15,199 nt of DNA, taken from an uncultured Pirellulaceae bacterium (GTDB taxonomy: Bacteria > Planctomycetota > Planctomycetia > Pirellulales > Pirellulaceae). The stretch covers positions 1 to 15,199 of the forward strand of contig CAKQNH010000032.1 in assembly GCA_934255105.1 (NCBI GenBank), read 5' to 3'. Below the pieces are notes generated by a model. It was given only the letters and a program-made list of their open reading frames with translations. It ran no database searches and had not been told where the DNA came from. Shown piece after piece: positions 7,123 to 14,891 of the stretch. Made by a program: the position numbers and the translations under genes. The first letter of the stretch is position 1. Every line of letters begins with the position of its first letter.

Positions 7123-8229
7123 CTATTGGATATCAACCGCGTTTGCGACCTTGTACAACTCGCCCAACGGGCCAGAGCGCTTTTCCAAGCTCGGCGTCAA
7201 GTAGTGCGTGCCTGTGATTCGGCTGTCATAGTGCAAGCGTCCAATGTCTGAGATCTCGCTAGGCAAAGCGACATAGTCCATTTTTTCCGCTAGCGTTGCC
7301 GCATGCTCTAAGTAAAACTTCAGAAACTGCTTGATCTCTAGACGTTTCATAGCGTCGGCTTTAACGTAGATAAATAGCGGCCGACTAAACGGTGCATACG
7401 CGCCGCTCTTGATGGTGTCGGGGGTTGGCAGAACGGCTTTATCAGTCACCGGGTCGACGATTGGAACGGCTCTGGTTTTGTCTCGGTTGGTAAAGTAATA
7501 GGATGCACCAAAGAAGCCAATCGCCCCTTTTTCCCCAGCCACACCAGTCACCAATACGTTGTCGTCTTCGCTGACCGACATGTCGTCTCGCGGGTGCTCG
7601 TTGTCGCTATCCTGGGCGACCACGTCGCCAAAGAAATAGTCGAACGTTCCAGAGTCGGTTCCCGGAGCATAGATCTTGATGGCTAAATTGGGCCACTTTG
7701 GATTGATGTCTCGCCATGTTTTAGCACCTCCTTCGCGGAGAAAAATCTTCTTTAAGTCTCCGATGGTCAGTTGGTCGACGAAGTCGTTGGCGTGATTGAC
7801 CACAATTGACAACCCGTCGTAGGCAATCGGTAGTTCGACGAACGATACGCCGCGCGTTTGACAGGCTTTGAACTCCGAGTCCTTCATGGGGCGTGAGGCA
7901 TCGCAAATATCGATCTCGCCATTGGTAAATCGCTTGAACCCACCGCCGGTGCCTGAGATCGCCACGGTGACTTTGACGTTCTTGAAAGTTTTGCCGAAAG
8001 CTTCGGCCACCGCTTCGCTGATTGGTGCCACGGTGCTGCTGCCGTCGATTTCGACATGCCCTTGAATCTGTGTCAGCTCATTGCTGCGCTGACCTTCATC
8101 GTCAGCCGCGGGGACGGAAGAGTCGCCGGAGTAGATGGGCGCGTTGGTTGCTGGCTGGCAACCCGGTAAGAGCGCCATGATTAAACCAATCGCGGCAAAA
8201 TTGCGTAAGAACACGGTGGTGAGTAGCAT
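7123..8229 (-). CDS. pstS: Phosphate-binding lipoprotein PstS
   Basis: The substrate-binding protein of the importer. I choose the ATG at 8229 (368 residues) over the upstream in-frame TTG at 8247, because GGAAGAG (plus 8239-8245) sits 9 nt before the ATG and would otherwise lie inside the gene. The signal sequence runs to a lipobox LLPGC with C24 as the lipidation site, so the protein is probably anchored to a membrane. An acidic linker follows, then the phosphate-binding fold: VEIDGSSTVAPI, AISGTGGGFKRF, DICDASRPM and APGTDSGTFDYF are the expected ligand loops. First gene of the tight pst block and preceded by a candidate Pho box. Family length is normal for the lipoprotein type. Confidence 0.93.
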   Translation of the reverse strand: MLLTTVFLRNFAAIGLIMALLPGCQPATNAPIYSGDSSVPAADDEGQRSNELTQIQGHVEIDGSSTVAPISEAVAEAFGKTFKNVKVTVAISGTGGGFKRFTNGEIDICDASRPMKDSEFKACQTRGVSFVELPIAYDGLSIVVNHANDFVDQLTIGDLKKIFLREGGAKTWRDINPKWPNLAIKIYAPGTDSGTFDYFFGDVVAQDSDNEHPRDDMSVSEDDNVLVTGVAGEKGAIGFFGASYYFTNRDKTRAVPIVDPVTDKAVLPTPDTIKSGAYAPFSRPLFIYVKADAMKRLEIKQFLKFYLEHAATLAEKMDYVALPSEISDIGRLHYDSRITGTHYLTPSLEKRSGPLGELYKVANAVDIQ

Positions 8230-8238
8230 GCAGATCTT

Positions 8239-8245
8239 CTCTTCC
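8239..8245 (-). promoter_or_regulatory. Ribosome binding site deciding the pstS start
   Basis: GGAAGAG on the minus strand, 9 nt before the ATG at 8229. An alternative start, TTG at 8247, would place this site inside the gene and has no comparable site of its own. Confidence 0.55.
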
Positions 8246-8307
8246 AAGGCAATGGTGGGAAGACGCTGGGGTAGCGCCTGCCGATGTGCCCGTTATGGTA
8301 GAGAGCG

Positions 8308-8340
8308 ATTGTTAAGATTGCGCTAAGATCAGTTGAAGCT
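8308..8340 (-). promoter_or_regulatory. Candidate Pho box: three 11-bp direct repeats upstream of pstS
   Basis: On the minus strand three consecutive 11-bp units read AGCTTCAACTG, ATCTTAGCGCA and ATCTTAACAAT, sharing A-N-C-T-T at the same place in each. Known PhoB sites are tandem direct repeats with 11-bp periodicity, a conserved C-T-containing half followed by an A/T-rich gap, so the spacing fits. The base sequence differs from the E. coli consensus and is closest in the last unit (CTTAACA). It ends 79 bp before the pstS start and lies wholly in the phoR-pstS gap. A TACCAT (plus 8295-8300) just downstream could be a -10 element, but the spacing is not convincing. Confidence 0.5.
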
Positions 8341-8387
8341 ATAAAGATTTTGCATCAAGGCTTGGTTTGTCCGCTATCAGGTGGTTT

Positions 8388-8403
8388 CCGCCAGTAGTGG
8401 CGG
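8388..8403. terminator. Small hairpin after phoR
   Basis: CCGCCA (8388-8393) and TGGCGG (8398-8403) form a perfect 6-bp stem with a 4-nt loop, 23 nt beyond the phoR stop in the phoR direction. No T-run follows on the minus strand, so it may only attenuate read-through from phoR into pstS. Confidence 0.35.
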
Positions 8404-8425
8404 GATGATTTTCATAGGCTTGGTG

Positions 8426-10231
8426 CTAGGGCGGAAGGTGAGCTGCAGGCAAGCAAATGCGCAGCGTGCTGCCTTGGCCAAGTTGGCTTTGCAGGTTTAC
8501 CGAACCGCCGAAAGCTTGGCACAGATGTTTAACAATCGATAAGCCCAGCCCGGTGCCACCTAGGTCCCGCGAGCGGGCTCTGTCCGCCCGGAAGAAACGC
8601 TCAAACACGCGTGTTTGGTCCTCCGCGGCGATACCGATTCCCGTGTCGGCCACCTCGATCGTGACGTACTCACCCTCGCCCCACCACCGCAAGCTGACTC
8701 GACCTCCTGGAGGTGTGTACTTGATCGCGTTGACGACCAAATTGTCCAAAATCGTGTTGAAACCGTCCTCGTCCGCCAGCGCATAGAGCTCCGTATCAGG
8801 AGGATGAATCATCCATTCAATGTCTTTTCTTTGCGCTGTTTCGGCATGTAGAATCCGGCATGCCTCGACTGCCTCACCGATCGACACCTCTGTAATATCG
8901 AATGCTTCCTTGCCTGACTCCACGCGGGCGATGTGCAGCATATCCAGGATCAGTTGATGCAACCGCTCCGCTTGTTCCTCGATGCGGTCGATGAATCGCA
9001 TGTTGTGCTCTGGGTCATTCACCGCACCCAGCCGCAACGTTTCCGCATACGCCTTGATCGAGGCCAAAGGTGTTTTTAGTTCGTGAGAGACGTTGGCGAC
9101 GAAATCTCGCCGTACGTTCTCCAATCGCCGCAGTTCGGTGATGTCGTGCAACACGATCACAACCCCAAATTTTGACGGTCCAGGCAACGGAATAGCACGG
9201 GCCACCAGCTCCCTCCGCCGGCGTGTCAAGGATTCGAATTCGGCTTGAACCGGTGCGCCCTTCTCGAGACACTTCTGCACTACGTCATGCAGCGTCCGGT
9301 TGCGAACTGCCTCGAGTAGCGGGCGACCGACCGCGTTGTCGATAGTGAAATTCAAAAACTCCTTACTAGCATCGTTGGCCAGCACAATTCGTTGCTCTGT
9401 ATCGATCGCGACAATGCCTTGGTCCATGCTAGCCAGCACAGTGGACATCTGTTCGTTGTTTTCCTGGAGTTGCCGGAATCGTTTGGCCAATTCGGACTGC
9501 ATTTGATTAAAAGCCTCAGCCAACTGCCCAACCTCATCATGGCCGTGGACCAGGACTGGATATTGCTCAGTACCAGCCGCGATGGCCTGCGCTCGCTCTG
9601 TCAACTGAGCCAGCGGAGTGGTAACTCGTCGAACCAGAAAATAGGTTGTGCCCATGGCGAAGATAGCAAAGGCGAACGCCAACAGCCAAAGGAATCGATA
9701 CATGGTGGCCAAACGCTGGTGAATCGTGCTGAGCTCTACAGCCACGCGAACTTGTGCCGACGATTTTGCGTGAGGGTAGATAGGCAGCGACAGATAGCTC
9801 ATGTCGACTTGCAGCGTCGGACTCGCCCGCGTCGCGGTCCCTTTACCCGACTCGGCTGCGGCGATCAGCTCGGGGCGATTGGCATGGTTGACCATCGTTT
9901 TTGGGTCGTGCGCGGAATCAGCTAACACTTGTCCATCGGCGGCCACGATCGTCATCCGCGTGTCGCTTTCCGCTGCCAGACGTTGGACAACGGCTTGCAG
10001 TCGTTCCAGGCTGGTCCGGCGAGTTGGCTCATCGGCGTTGGTTATATCGGCAACCAGTTCGCTCACATGGCTCCGCAGCAGCACCGCCGTCGTGAAAAGT
10101 CGATGTTCGACTTGTCGATGAACCTCGTTTCGCTGTACAGCAGTCACAATGCCAAGAAATATCAAAGCCAGTGCCAGGTTTAGCCCGCCAAAGACAAGAA
10201 ACAATTTCCAGAACAAGTGGGACCATCGCAC
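8426..10231 (-). CDS. phoR: Phosphate regulon sensor histidine kinase PhoR
   Basis: A membrane kinase/phosphatase that senses Pst/PhoU state and phosphorylates PhoB. Starting from the GTG at 10231 (601 residues) the layout is: TM1 about 8-32, an extracytoplasmic sensor region 33-178, TM2 about 180-200, HAMP 202-250, PAS 260-370, HisKA with the phospho-acceptor H383 in FVANVSHELKTPLAS, and an ATPase domain 490-597 with N-box DNLVVNAIKYTP, G1 VADTGIGI, F-box FERFFRADRARSRD and G2 GGTGLGLS. E. coli PhoR (431) lacks such a large outer domain. An in-frame TTG at 10276 would add 15 residues before TM1, but WSHLFWKLF right after the GTG looks like the usual kinase beginning. It is transcribed toward pstS across a 196-bp gap and heads the locus, while phoB ends it. 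Confidence 0.88.
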   Translation of the reverse strand: MRWSHLFWKLFLVFGGLNLALALIFLGIVTAVQRNEVHRQVEHRLFTTAVLLRSHVSELVADITNADEPTRRTSLERLQAVVQRLAAESDTRMTIVAADGQVLADSAHDPKTMVNHANRPELIAAAESGKGTATRASPTLQVDMSYLSLPIYPHAKSSAQVRVAVELSTIHQRLATMYRFLWLLAFAFAIFAMGTTYFLVRRVTTPLAQLTERAQAIAAGTEQYPVLVHGHDEVGQLAEAFNQMQSELAKRFRQLQENNEQMSTVLASMDQGIVAIDTEQRIVLANDASKEFLNFTIDNAVGRPLLEAVRNRTLHDVVQKCLEKGAPVQAEFESLTRRRRELVARAIPLPGPSKFGVVIVLHDITELRRLENVRRDFVANVSHELKTPLASIKAYAETLRLGAVNDPEHNMRFIDRIEEQAERLHQLILDMLHIARVESGKEAFDITEVSIGEAVEACRILHAETAQRKDIEWMIHPPDTELYALADEDGFNTILDNLVVNAIKYTPPGGRVSLRWWGEGEYVTIEVADTGIGIAAEDQTRVFERFFRADRARSRDLGGTGLGLSIVKHLCQAFGGSVNLQSQLGQGSTLRICLPAAHLPP

Positions 10232-10485
10232 TGCACACCACCCAACGAGATGAGAACCTGACCTCCAAACGCCCAAATCATCTCATAGCGGAGTCACTTT
10301 CACAAGCTTCCTTCGTCGCCTCCTTTGTCGTAGATCGCTCCGCCGAGCCTTGCTTTTGCTATTTGAAGAACCTTTGCCATTTGAAGAAACAGCGGCTGAT
10401 CAATAGAGCGGGCAGCGACAGAAGGCCACCACTCGAACTGCCACCTCACCTCACCATGCTGTTGGCCAAGGCTGAGGCTAGCAAT
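10232..10485. other. Spacer between phoR and the MFS transporter gene
   Basis: No gene is seen. 'atttgaagaa' occurs twice, about 21 bp apart, around 10360-10387. A short ggtga direct repeat (minus strand) lies near 10440-10456. The promoter of phoR should be here, but no clear -35/-10 pair stands out, and no strong terminator follows the MFS gene. Confidence 0.45.
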
Positions 10486-11916
10486 CTACTGCGGGCGCTC
10501 TGCGCGGGATGAGGCGACAAACAACACCAATGCGACCACTGCGCATAGCAGGGTCGCCGGTCGGTAGCTCCCAAACTGATCCTGCGCAACACTGAAAAGA
10601 TACGGGCCGACTGCTGTGCCGGCCACCACGATCGACGTCGAAAACCCTGAGATCACGCCGAGATGCGTTCGGCCGTAAAACCGCGGCCAGGTCACGGCGG
10701 AAATGATACCGAACATGCCTTGCATCAGCCCCATCCCCAACACCAAAAAGATAATGGATGTCCGCGCTTCCAAGAATGTCAGGCTCAGCGAGAGCACTAT
10801 GACCCCAGCCAGTTGAACCATCGCTAGATACTTCAACTTGACGAAGTCGCTGAGCCAACTACCGATCAATTCGACCACGACGCTAACACCGGCTGCCGGG
10901 AGGAAAACGGCAACCGCTTGGCTGCGTGTCATGCCGGCATCCGCGAAGAAGGACACCACATGAAAAGAGAAAGCCGTCAGTACCAAGCCGGACAGGACGA
11001 CGCTCAGCGTGAAGACCCAGAAACTGTAGGTTCGTCGAGCTTCTGAGAGAGTGAAATGTCGGCCACTCAACGTTTCAGTATGCGTCTTCCGACTCTGCTT
11101 TGCATAGGGGCCGTCCGGCGATAAGCCGTGGTCTTCCGGTCTGGCGCGACCCAGGCAAAACGCAACTACCGAAAAGACGGCCAGGATCACGGCAATCGAC
11201 TGCCAAGCCCACGACCAGCCCCCTTGCTGGATCAGCCACTCGAAAAAGGGGGGAGTCATTGAAAAACCAAAGGCGACGGATGTCCCGATAAATGCCAGCG
11301 CCATCCCACGTCGCTGTTCAAACCACTCCAGCACCATATTGCGAGACGACAAGGTCAACATGCCTTGCCCGAAGAAACGCATCGCGAAGAAGCCTAGCGT
11401 CAGAACTACGAACGATGCTTGATGGCGGTAATTGTCGGGTAAAACCGACGCTATCGAAGCCGCGAGCGGGACCGAAAAACTCATCCCCGTCAATGCCAGC
11501 GCCAACATGGCAGCCGAGGCAGTGGACACCCACCTTCCTCCCAATCTGTCGTACCAATGGCCCGCGCGCGCGATCAGAAGCGCACTGGCAATCGTGCCGA
11601 CAAAATAGGCAAAGCTGAGCCAATTGCGCGACAGTTGGTGAGCCTGAATCAGATAGTCCGTAAACACCGACACGCCCACGGTTTGCCCAGGCGCGCTGGC
11701 CAATACACCCAGCGTGCCGCACACAAGCACCACCGTGCCATAAAAAAACGGTAGCCGAGCCGGATCGAAGGGGAAATTGGCCAAAGCCGCGCTGCCATGA
11801 CGCTGCTGAGACTCGCTGTCGGATTTCATGCGCAGTGTAATCCCAAGGTTATCCAAATTGAGGACGAAGCGGTCATTGGACATCACTTTGCATTCAAAGT
11901 CAGCGGGGATTGACAC
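10486..11916 (-). CDS. Major facilitator superfamily transporter
   Basis: An inner-membrane secondary transporter; substrate unknown. About twelve hydrophobic helices are visible, in two halves separated by a hydrophilic loop (around RARPEDHGLSPDG to HTETLSGRHFTLSEARRT). The MFS motif-A-like sequence GHWYDRLGGRWV follows the second helix, and EWFEQRRGMALAFIGTSVAFG is the segment typical of the monocarboxylate / oxalate-formate type MFS group. That suggests an organic-acid type substrate, but this is inference from overall style only. Start: the GTG at 11916 (476 residues) has AGGGGG about 8 nt upstream, overlapping the end of the preceding gene 12 nt away. The ATGs at 11883 and 11829 are alternatives; the last gives the more usual short N-terminus (MKSDSESQQ, 447 residues). 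It is not visibly linked to the phosphate genes. Confidence 0.8.
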   Translation of the reverse strand: MSIPADFECKVMSNDRFVLNLDNLGITLRMKSDSESQQRHGSAALANFPFDPARLPFFYGTVVLVCGTLGVLASAPGQTVGVSVFTDYLIQAHQLSRNWLSFAYFVGTIASALLIARAGHWYDRLGGRWVSTASAAMLALALTGMSFSVPLAASIASVLPDNYRHQASFVVLTLGFFAMRFFGQGMLTLSSRNMVLEWFEQRRGMALAFIGTSVAFGFSMTPPFFEWLIQQGGWSWAWQSIAVILAVFSVVAFCLGRARPEDHGLSPDGPYAKQSRKTHTETLSGRHFTLSEARRTYSFWVFTLSVVLSGLVLTAFSFHVVSFFADAGMTRSQAVAVFLPAAGVSVVVELIGSWLSDFVKLKYLAMVQLAGVIVLSLSLTFLEARTSIIFLVLGMGLMQGMFGIISAVTWPRFYGRTHLGVISGFSTSIVVAGTAVGPYLFSVAQDQFGSYRPATLLCAVVALVLFVASSRAERPQ

Positions 11917-11928
11917 GCCGACAACCCC

Positions 11929-12426
11929 CTAGCGTAGAACGGGCACTCCTGCCCGTTTGAACCCACAAATCAAACAGTTTCGGCCCCATGCCAGCTTGTC
12001 TGGCACGAGCCCTGTTTTGCGAGCTGGTTGTCGCGCATTTCCCCCGACGACCCCACGCCGCTTCAATCCGCAACCATGGATTCCATGATAGATGCACGAT
12101 TTCTCGTAGGTCTCTGCGGGAATTCGTTGCATATAAGCGTCGGTAAGCGCTTCCGACGAGATGCCCAGGCGTTCGTCGAGAACACGGCGAAGAAGGCTCG
12201 TATGTAAGAACGCGTGATCACCTCCCAGATTGCAGCACTTGCCGCCGCAAGTTCCGCAGGCAATGCCGTTCAGTCGGTCGAACCGTTGAGTCTTATCATT
12301 GAGACCGTCGGCGGTGTCATGCGCATCGTCCGCATCCGATTCATCTCGGTCAGCCACAGAGGCTGAGCTATTATCTGAATGAGTGCATTGCGACTGTTTG
12401 CGGATCGCGCACGCCTCCTGCGCCAT
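11929..12426 (-). CDS. YkgJ-like cysteine-cluster protein, C-terminus probably frameshifted
   Basis: Small cytoplasmic protein with a zinc- or iron-type cysteine cluster: CGTCGGKCC (C57, C60, C64, C65), GGDHAFL (68-74) and SCIYHGIHGC (C111, C119). This order resembles the YkgJ / CxxCxxCC family, whose role is not firmly known. The N-terminal 50 residues are polar, Asp-rich and probably disordered. After residue 122 the frame no longer looks like the family, which normally continues with a 'P-R-x-M/L-R-x-x-x-C' segment. Removing one base in the GGGGG run (plus 12041-12045) gives GEMRDNQLAKQGSCQ, which fits better and would stop at 11970. So the real gene may be frameshifted or decayed. The last 30 bases are a REP-like hairpin (11938-11957). 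No good ribosome binding site is seen before the ATG. Confidence 0.55.
   Translation of the reverse strand: MAQEACAIRKQSQCTHSDNSSASVADRDESDADDAHDTADGLNDKTQRFDRLNGIACGTCGGKCCNLGGDHAFLHTSLLRRVLDERLGISSEALTDAYMQRIPAETYEKSCIYHGIHGCGLKRRGVVGGNARQPARKTGLVPDKLAWGRNCLICGFKRAGVPVLR
11938..11957. repeat. Perfect hairpin AACGGGCA / TGCCCGTT
   Basis: An 8-bp perfect stem (11938-11945 with 11950-11957) and a 4-nt loop, lying across the 3' end of the cysteine-cluster gene and just upstream of the MFS start. The form 'acgggcaggagtgcccgttctac' resembles a dispersed intergenic repeat I have seen in planctomycete sequence; that is recollection. It could also work as a terminator for the upstream gene. Confidence 0.55.
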
Positions 12427-12877
12427 TGCGAGTACAGTAGCTCTAAACTTATTCTTTCGCTGCTACGATAGCGGGCTTAGATTTTGTGCTAAGTAGGGGA
12501 GCGCCACCACAGTGGGCAACGTTGTCGCGAGCGAATCGGGGCGGATGCGTGAGGCTTGATTAATGGTGAGTTCATTCAATTTCCGTCGCCGCGCCTCGCG
12601 TCGCAGGAACTTCACGCGAGCATGCGCATCCGCAAGTTTTCTTTCGTACCTTCTACCACAAACAATGTTTCCGCACAATTTGGCGATCTGCGGCGCGAGG
12701 TGAGGCTCAAGGTAGACACCACAGACTGGATTGCATGCGCACCCGTCGTGTCGAACAGAATTGGCCCTCACCCTTTGGACCGCTTTGATGTGACAGGCGA
12801 TCACCTGGAGTGTAGATTACAATCGAACTTTCCCTCTGTGAAAGTCAATCATCTCAAGCTCAAAATGGTGAGTCCCT
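12427..12877. other. Divergent intergenic region, no gene seen
   Basis: This 451-bp gap lies between two divergently transcribed genes and should hold promoters for both. Two overlapping open frames (12463-12804 minus and 12556-13032 plus) have no recognisable motif, no convincing ribosome binding site and atypical composition, and the second runs into the secreted-protein gene in another frame, so both are discounted. A short CTTAG / CTAAG inverted repeat lies near 12476-12493. Confidence 0.5.
12790..12818 (+). promoter_or_regulatory. Possible sigma-70-type promoter for the secreted-protein gene
   Basis: GTGACA (12790-12795) and TAGATT (12813-12818) are separated by 17 bp and lie 59 bp upstream of the ATG at 12878. 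The -35 matches the consensus at 5 of 6 positions and the -10 at 4 of 6. Such matches are common by chance, so this is tentative. Confidence 0.3.
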
Positions 12878-14527
12878 ATGGAAACTCGATTCTCTCGTCC
12901 TGCTTTGCTGCCTGCCTTTGCTACGCAGTTTCTGTGCGTGAATTTTCTCCTAATGAGCGGCACCCTGTTGGCGCATTCGCCGCCTATGATTGCAACGGGT
13001 TGGGACTCGCCCACACCGGCACGCTTTCGTGAAAACTTATCAGCATTCGAGGCGTTGGAGATCTTTGACGGGACCACCATTGCGCCGACCCGCACGTTAC
13101 CCAGCGGTAAAACGATCGGGTGCGGCCATGCTTTTATCGATGAGCCTTGGCAGTGGGCTGATTTCCAAGCAGAACTTGCTGACTTACAAGCGGCCACTCC
13201 CACCACGGCGACAGAGAATTTCGTTTATCTCTTCGCAAACCCAGGCAACATTGATTGGTTCGACGATGCGGCATGGGAGAATGTCACCGAGCATTGGCGT
13301 CTATTCGCCCGACTTGCTAAACATGGCAACCTGCGCGGCATCCTGTTTGATGCCGAGCCCTATGTGAAACCTCATAGACAGTTTCGCTACATCACCCAGC
13401 CCAACGCATCGGAACACACTTTTGACGAGTTCGCCAGCCAAGCACGTCTGCGTGGTCAGCAGGTCATGCGAGCGGTAGCCGAGGAGTATCCCGACATCAC
13501 AATCATGAGCTATCGGTTGTTCTGTGACATGATTCCAACGGTCGAATCGGGTAGCGTTCGACAATCGCTTCAAACGCACACCTATGGTTTGCTGGCTAGC
13601 TTTATTGATGGTTGGCTGGACGTTGCGCCAGAGACCATTGAGATTTGTGAAGGGAATGAAAAAGCGTATCGATTCAACAGTGAATCGCAATTCGATCGTT
13701 CCTACACGACAATCAAGCTGCAAGCACCACTTTTCTTTTCGCCGGAGAATCAAGAAAAGTTTCGGCGGGTCTTCACCGTTGGACATGGCATCTACATGGA
13801 TGCCCATGTGAGTCCACCGGGGTCAAAACATCACATCGACATTAGCGGGAGCACATCGGCGCGGCGGCTGCGAGCCAACGTAGCCTCCGCAGTTGCCGCA
13901 TCGGATGGCTACATATGGATTTATGGTGAGCGTGGCCGTTGGTGGCCCGGTGGAAAATCTCGCCCAGATTGGGAAGAGAAATTGCCGGGTGCCACGCAGG
14001 CGCTCCGTTTGGCCAGTGATCCGATCGGCACTGCGATGACGCGATTGAAGTCCGTCGATCGAAGTGAGAGCTTGCTTTCCAACGGCACGATGGAGAAAGT
14101 CACAAACAAAGGACTGCCAGAGGATTGGTTCACGTGGCAGGAAGATTATTCTCAAGGCACGTTTGCACATCAGCCTTCGCAGGCAACCGCAAGTGGCGTG
14201 TTGGCAGGCGTCTTGGGCCAGACTGTCGCAGTTGAACCCGGTAAAACCTACCTCGCCAGTGCCCAGCTTCGCTCGTCAGGCAATGGGTTCTTTAGTATCA
14301 CGATCGGTTGGAAGTCCGCCGAGGGAGACTGGATCGCCAAATACCCGCAGCAGAAATTCGGGGCAACCGATGATTCGACCGGTGAAGATTGGGTTACCGC
14401 AGTCGCATTGGTTCAGGTGCCCGAGGATGCCGGCCAATTGGTTTTCATGCTCGGCGTCGGCGGACAAACTTCCAGTGAAGATCAGGTAGCGTTTCGAGAT
14501 TGTTTACTGGTAAAACAGCCTGATTAA
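12878..14527 (+). CDS. Secreted protein with TIM-barrel-like region and C-terminal jelly-roll-like domain
   Basis: Family not recognised. Residues 1-32 are a probable signal peptide with a hydrophobic core (LPAFATQFLCVNFLLMSG) ending near LLA-HS. The central region (about 38-390) alternates strand-like and helical segments as in TIM-barrel glycosidases: NFVYLFAN, LRGILFDAEPY (D158, E160), ITIMSYRLFCDM, ETIEICEGNE (E258, E261), GHGIYMDAHV (D308) and GYIWIYGERGRWWP. These strand-end acidic residues are the candidate catalytic ones. From about 398 (LLSNGTMEK...LPEDWFTWQED) to 549 the sequence has the look of a carbohydrate-binding, galactose-binding-like beta sandwich. A role in polysaccharide breakdown is inferred, not shown. 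The ATG is the first in frame: a TGA lies three codons upstream, and GGTGAG about 7 nt before the ATG can serve as ribosome binding site. Confidence 0.82.
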   Translation: METRFSRPALLPAFATQFLCVNFLLMSGTLLAHSPPMIATGWDSPTPARFRENLSAFEALEIFDGTTIAPTRTLPSGKTIGCGHAFIDEPWQWADFQAELADLQAATPTTATENFVYLFANPGNIDWFDDAAWENVTEHWRLFARLAKHGNLRGILFDAEPYVKPHRQFRYITQPNASEHTFDEFASQARLRGQQVMRAVAEEYPDITIMSYRLFCDMIPTVESGSVRQSLQTHTYGLLASFIDGWLDVAPETIEICEGNEKAYRFNSESQFDRSYTTIKLQAPLFFSPENQEKFRRVFTVGHGIYMDAHVSPPGSKHHIDISGSTSARRLRANVASAVAASDGYIWIYGERGRWWPGGKSRPDWEEKLPGATQALRLASDPIGTAMTRLKSVDRSESLLSNGTMEKVTNKGLPEDWFTWQEDYSQGTFAHQPSQATASGVLAGVLGQTVAVEPGKTYLASAQLRSSGNGFFSITIGWKSAEGDWIAKYPQQKFGATDDSTGEDWVTAVALVQVPEDAGQLVFMLGVGGQTSSEDQVAFRDCLLVKQPD

Positions 14528-14534
14528 AAGAAAC

Positions 14535-14669
14535 TCAACGATCAAACCGCTGGGGCGGTTCTGGCCCGTCCGGCATGTGCTGAGCATCTTGAATCGTGCC
14601 TTGCTCGTCGCGCATGGACAGCAAGGTCGGGTCAGCATGGGCCTGAGAGAGGCCAAGAAAGGTATTCAC
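14535..14669 (-). CDS. Possible small protein of 44 residues
   Basis: A GTG-started frame (in-frame stop upstream near 14679) encodes MNTFLGLSQAHADPTLLS followed by a short polar, Asp/Gln/Pro-rich tail ending QRFDR. Unlike the shadow frames nearby, its amino-acid mix is that of a normal bacterial protein. An AGAG lies about 8 nt before the GTG. It is convergent with the secreted-protein gene, ending 7 nt from it. It could instead be the surviving C-terminus of a longer decayed gene, since nothing upstream in this frame is coding. No function can be suggested. Confidence 0.35.
   Translation of the reverse strand: MNTFLGLSQAHADPTLLSMRDEQGTIQDAQHMPDGPEPPQRFDR
14545..14560. terminator. Hairpin after the secreted-protein gene
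   Basis: AACCGC (14545-14550) and GCGGTT (14555-14560) form a 6-bp stem with a TGGG loop, 17 nt beyond the stop at 14527. There is no T-run after it, so it is only a possible terminator; it also overlaps the 3' end of the possible small minus-strand gene. Confidence 0.35.
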
Positions 14670-14891
14670 GAAAGGTCTCTACCAACGGAACGAGCCGCTA
14701 TTGATTTCAGCGTGTCGATGCAAATTCTTTAACGCCGAACCGCAGTAGTCGGTGGATCATGCGTGATGTCTAAGGCTGATTAGTGCTGCGAAGCACCGGC
14801 GAGTTCCGAGGCGAGATCAGTATGTCCCTGCAGTCGCCGCGAGGTGCGGGCGAAAACCGACGCATCACATCCGCCCTAACGCGATCGTCCG
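14670..14891. other. Structured intergenic spacer without a gene
   Basis: No reading frame of note. GTGCT-gcga-AGCAC forms a 5-bp stem with a GNRA-type tetraloop around 14783-14796, and 'ggcgag' is directly repeated on either side of ttccga near 14799-14815. The hairpin lies downstream of the 89-residue gene (minus strand) and could help end its transcript, but it is about 95 nt away. Confidence 0.4.

Noticed and set aside
12463..12804. Minus-strand frame of 113 codons in the divergent gap
   Set aside because: No recognisable motif and no ribosome binding site; the Arg/Cys content looks random, and the region must hold promoters for two divergent genes.
12556..13032. Plus-strand frame of 158 codons
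   Set aside because: It runs 155 bases into the well-supported secreted-protein gene in a different frame and lacks family-like features.
13301..13807. Minus-strand frame of 168 codons
   Set aside because: It is antisense to the secreted protein, whose sense strand shows a signal peptide and coherent domains.
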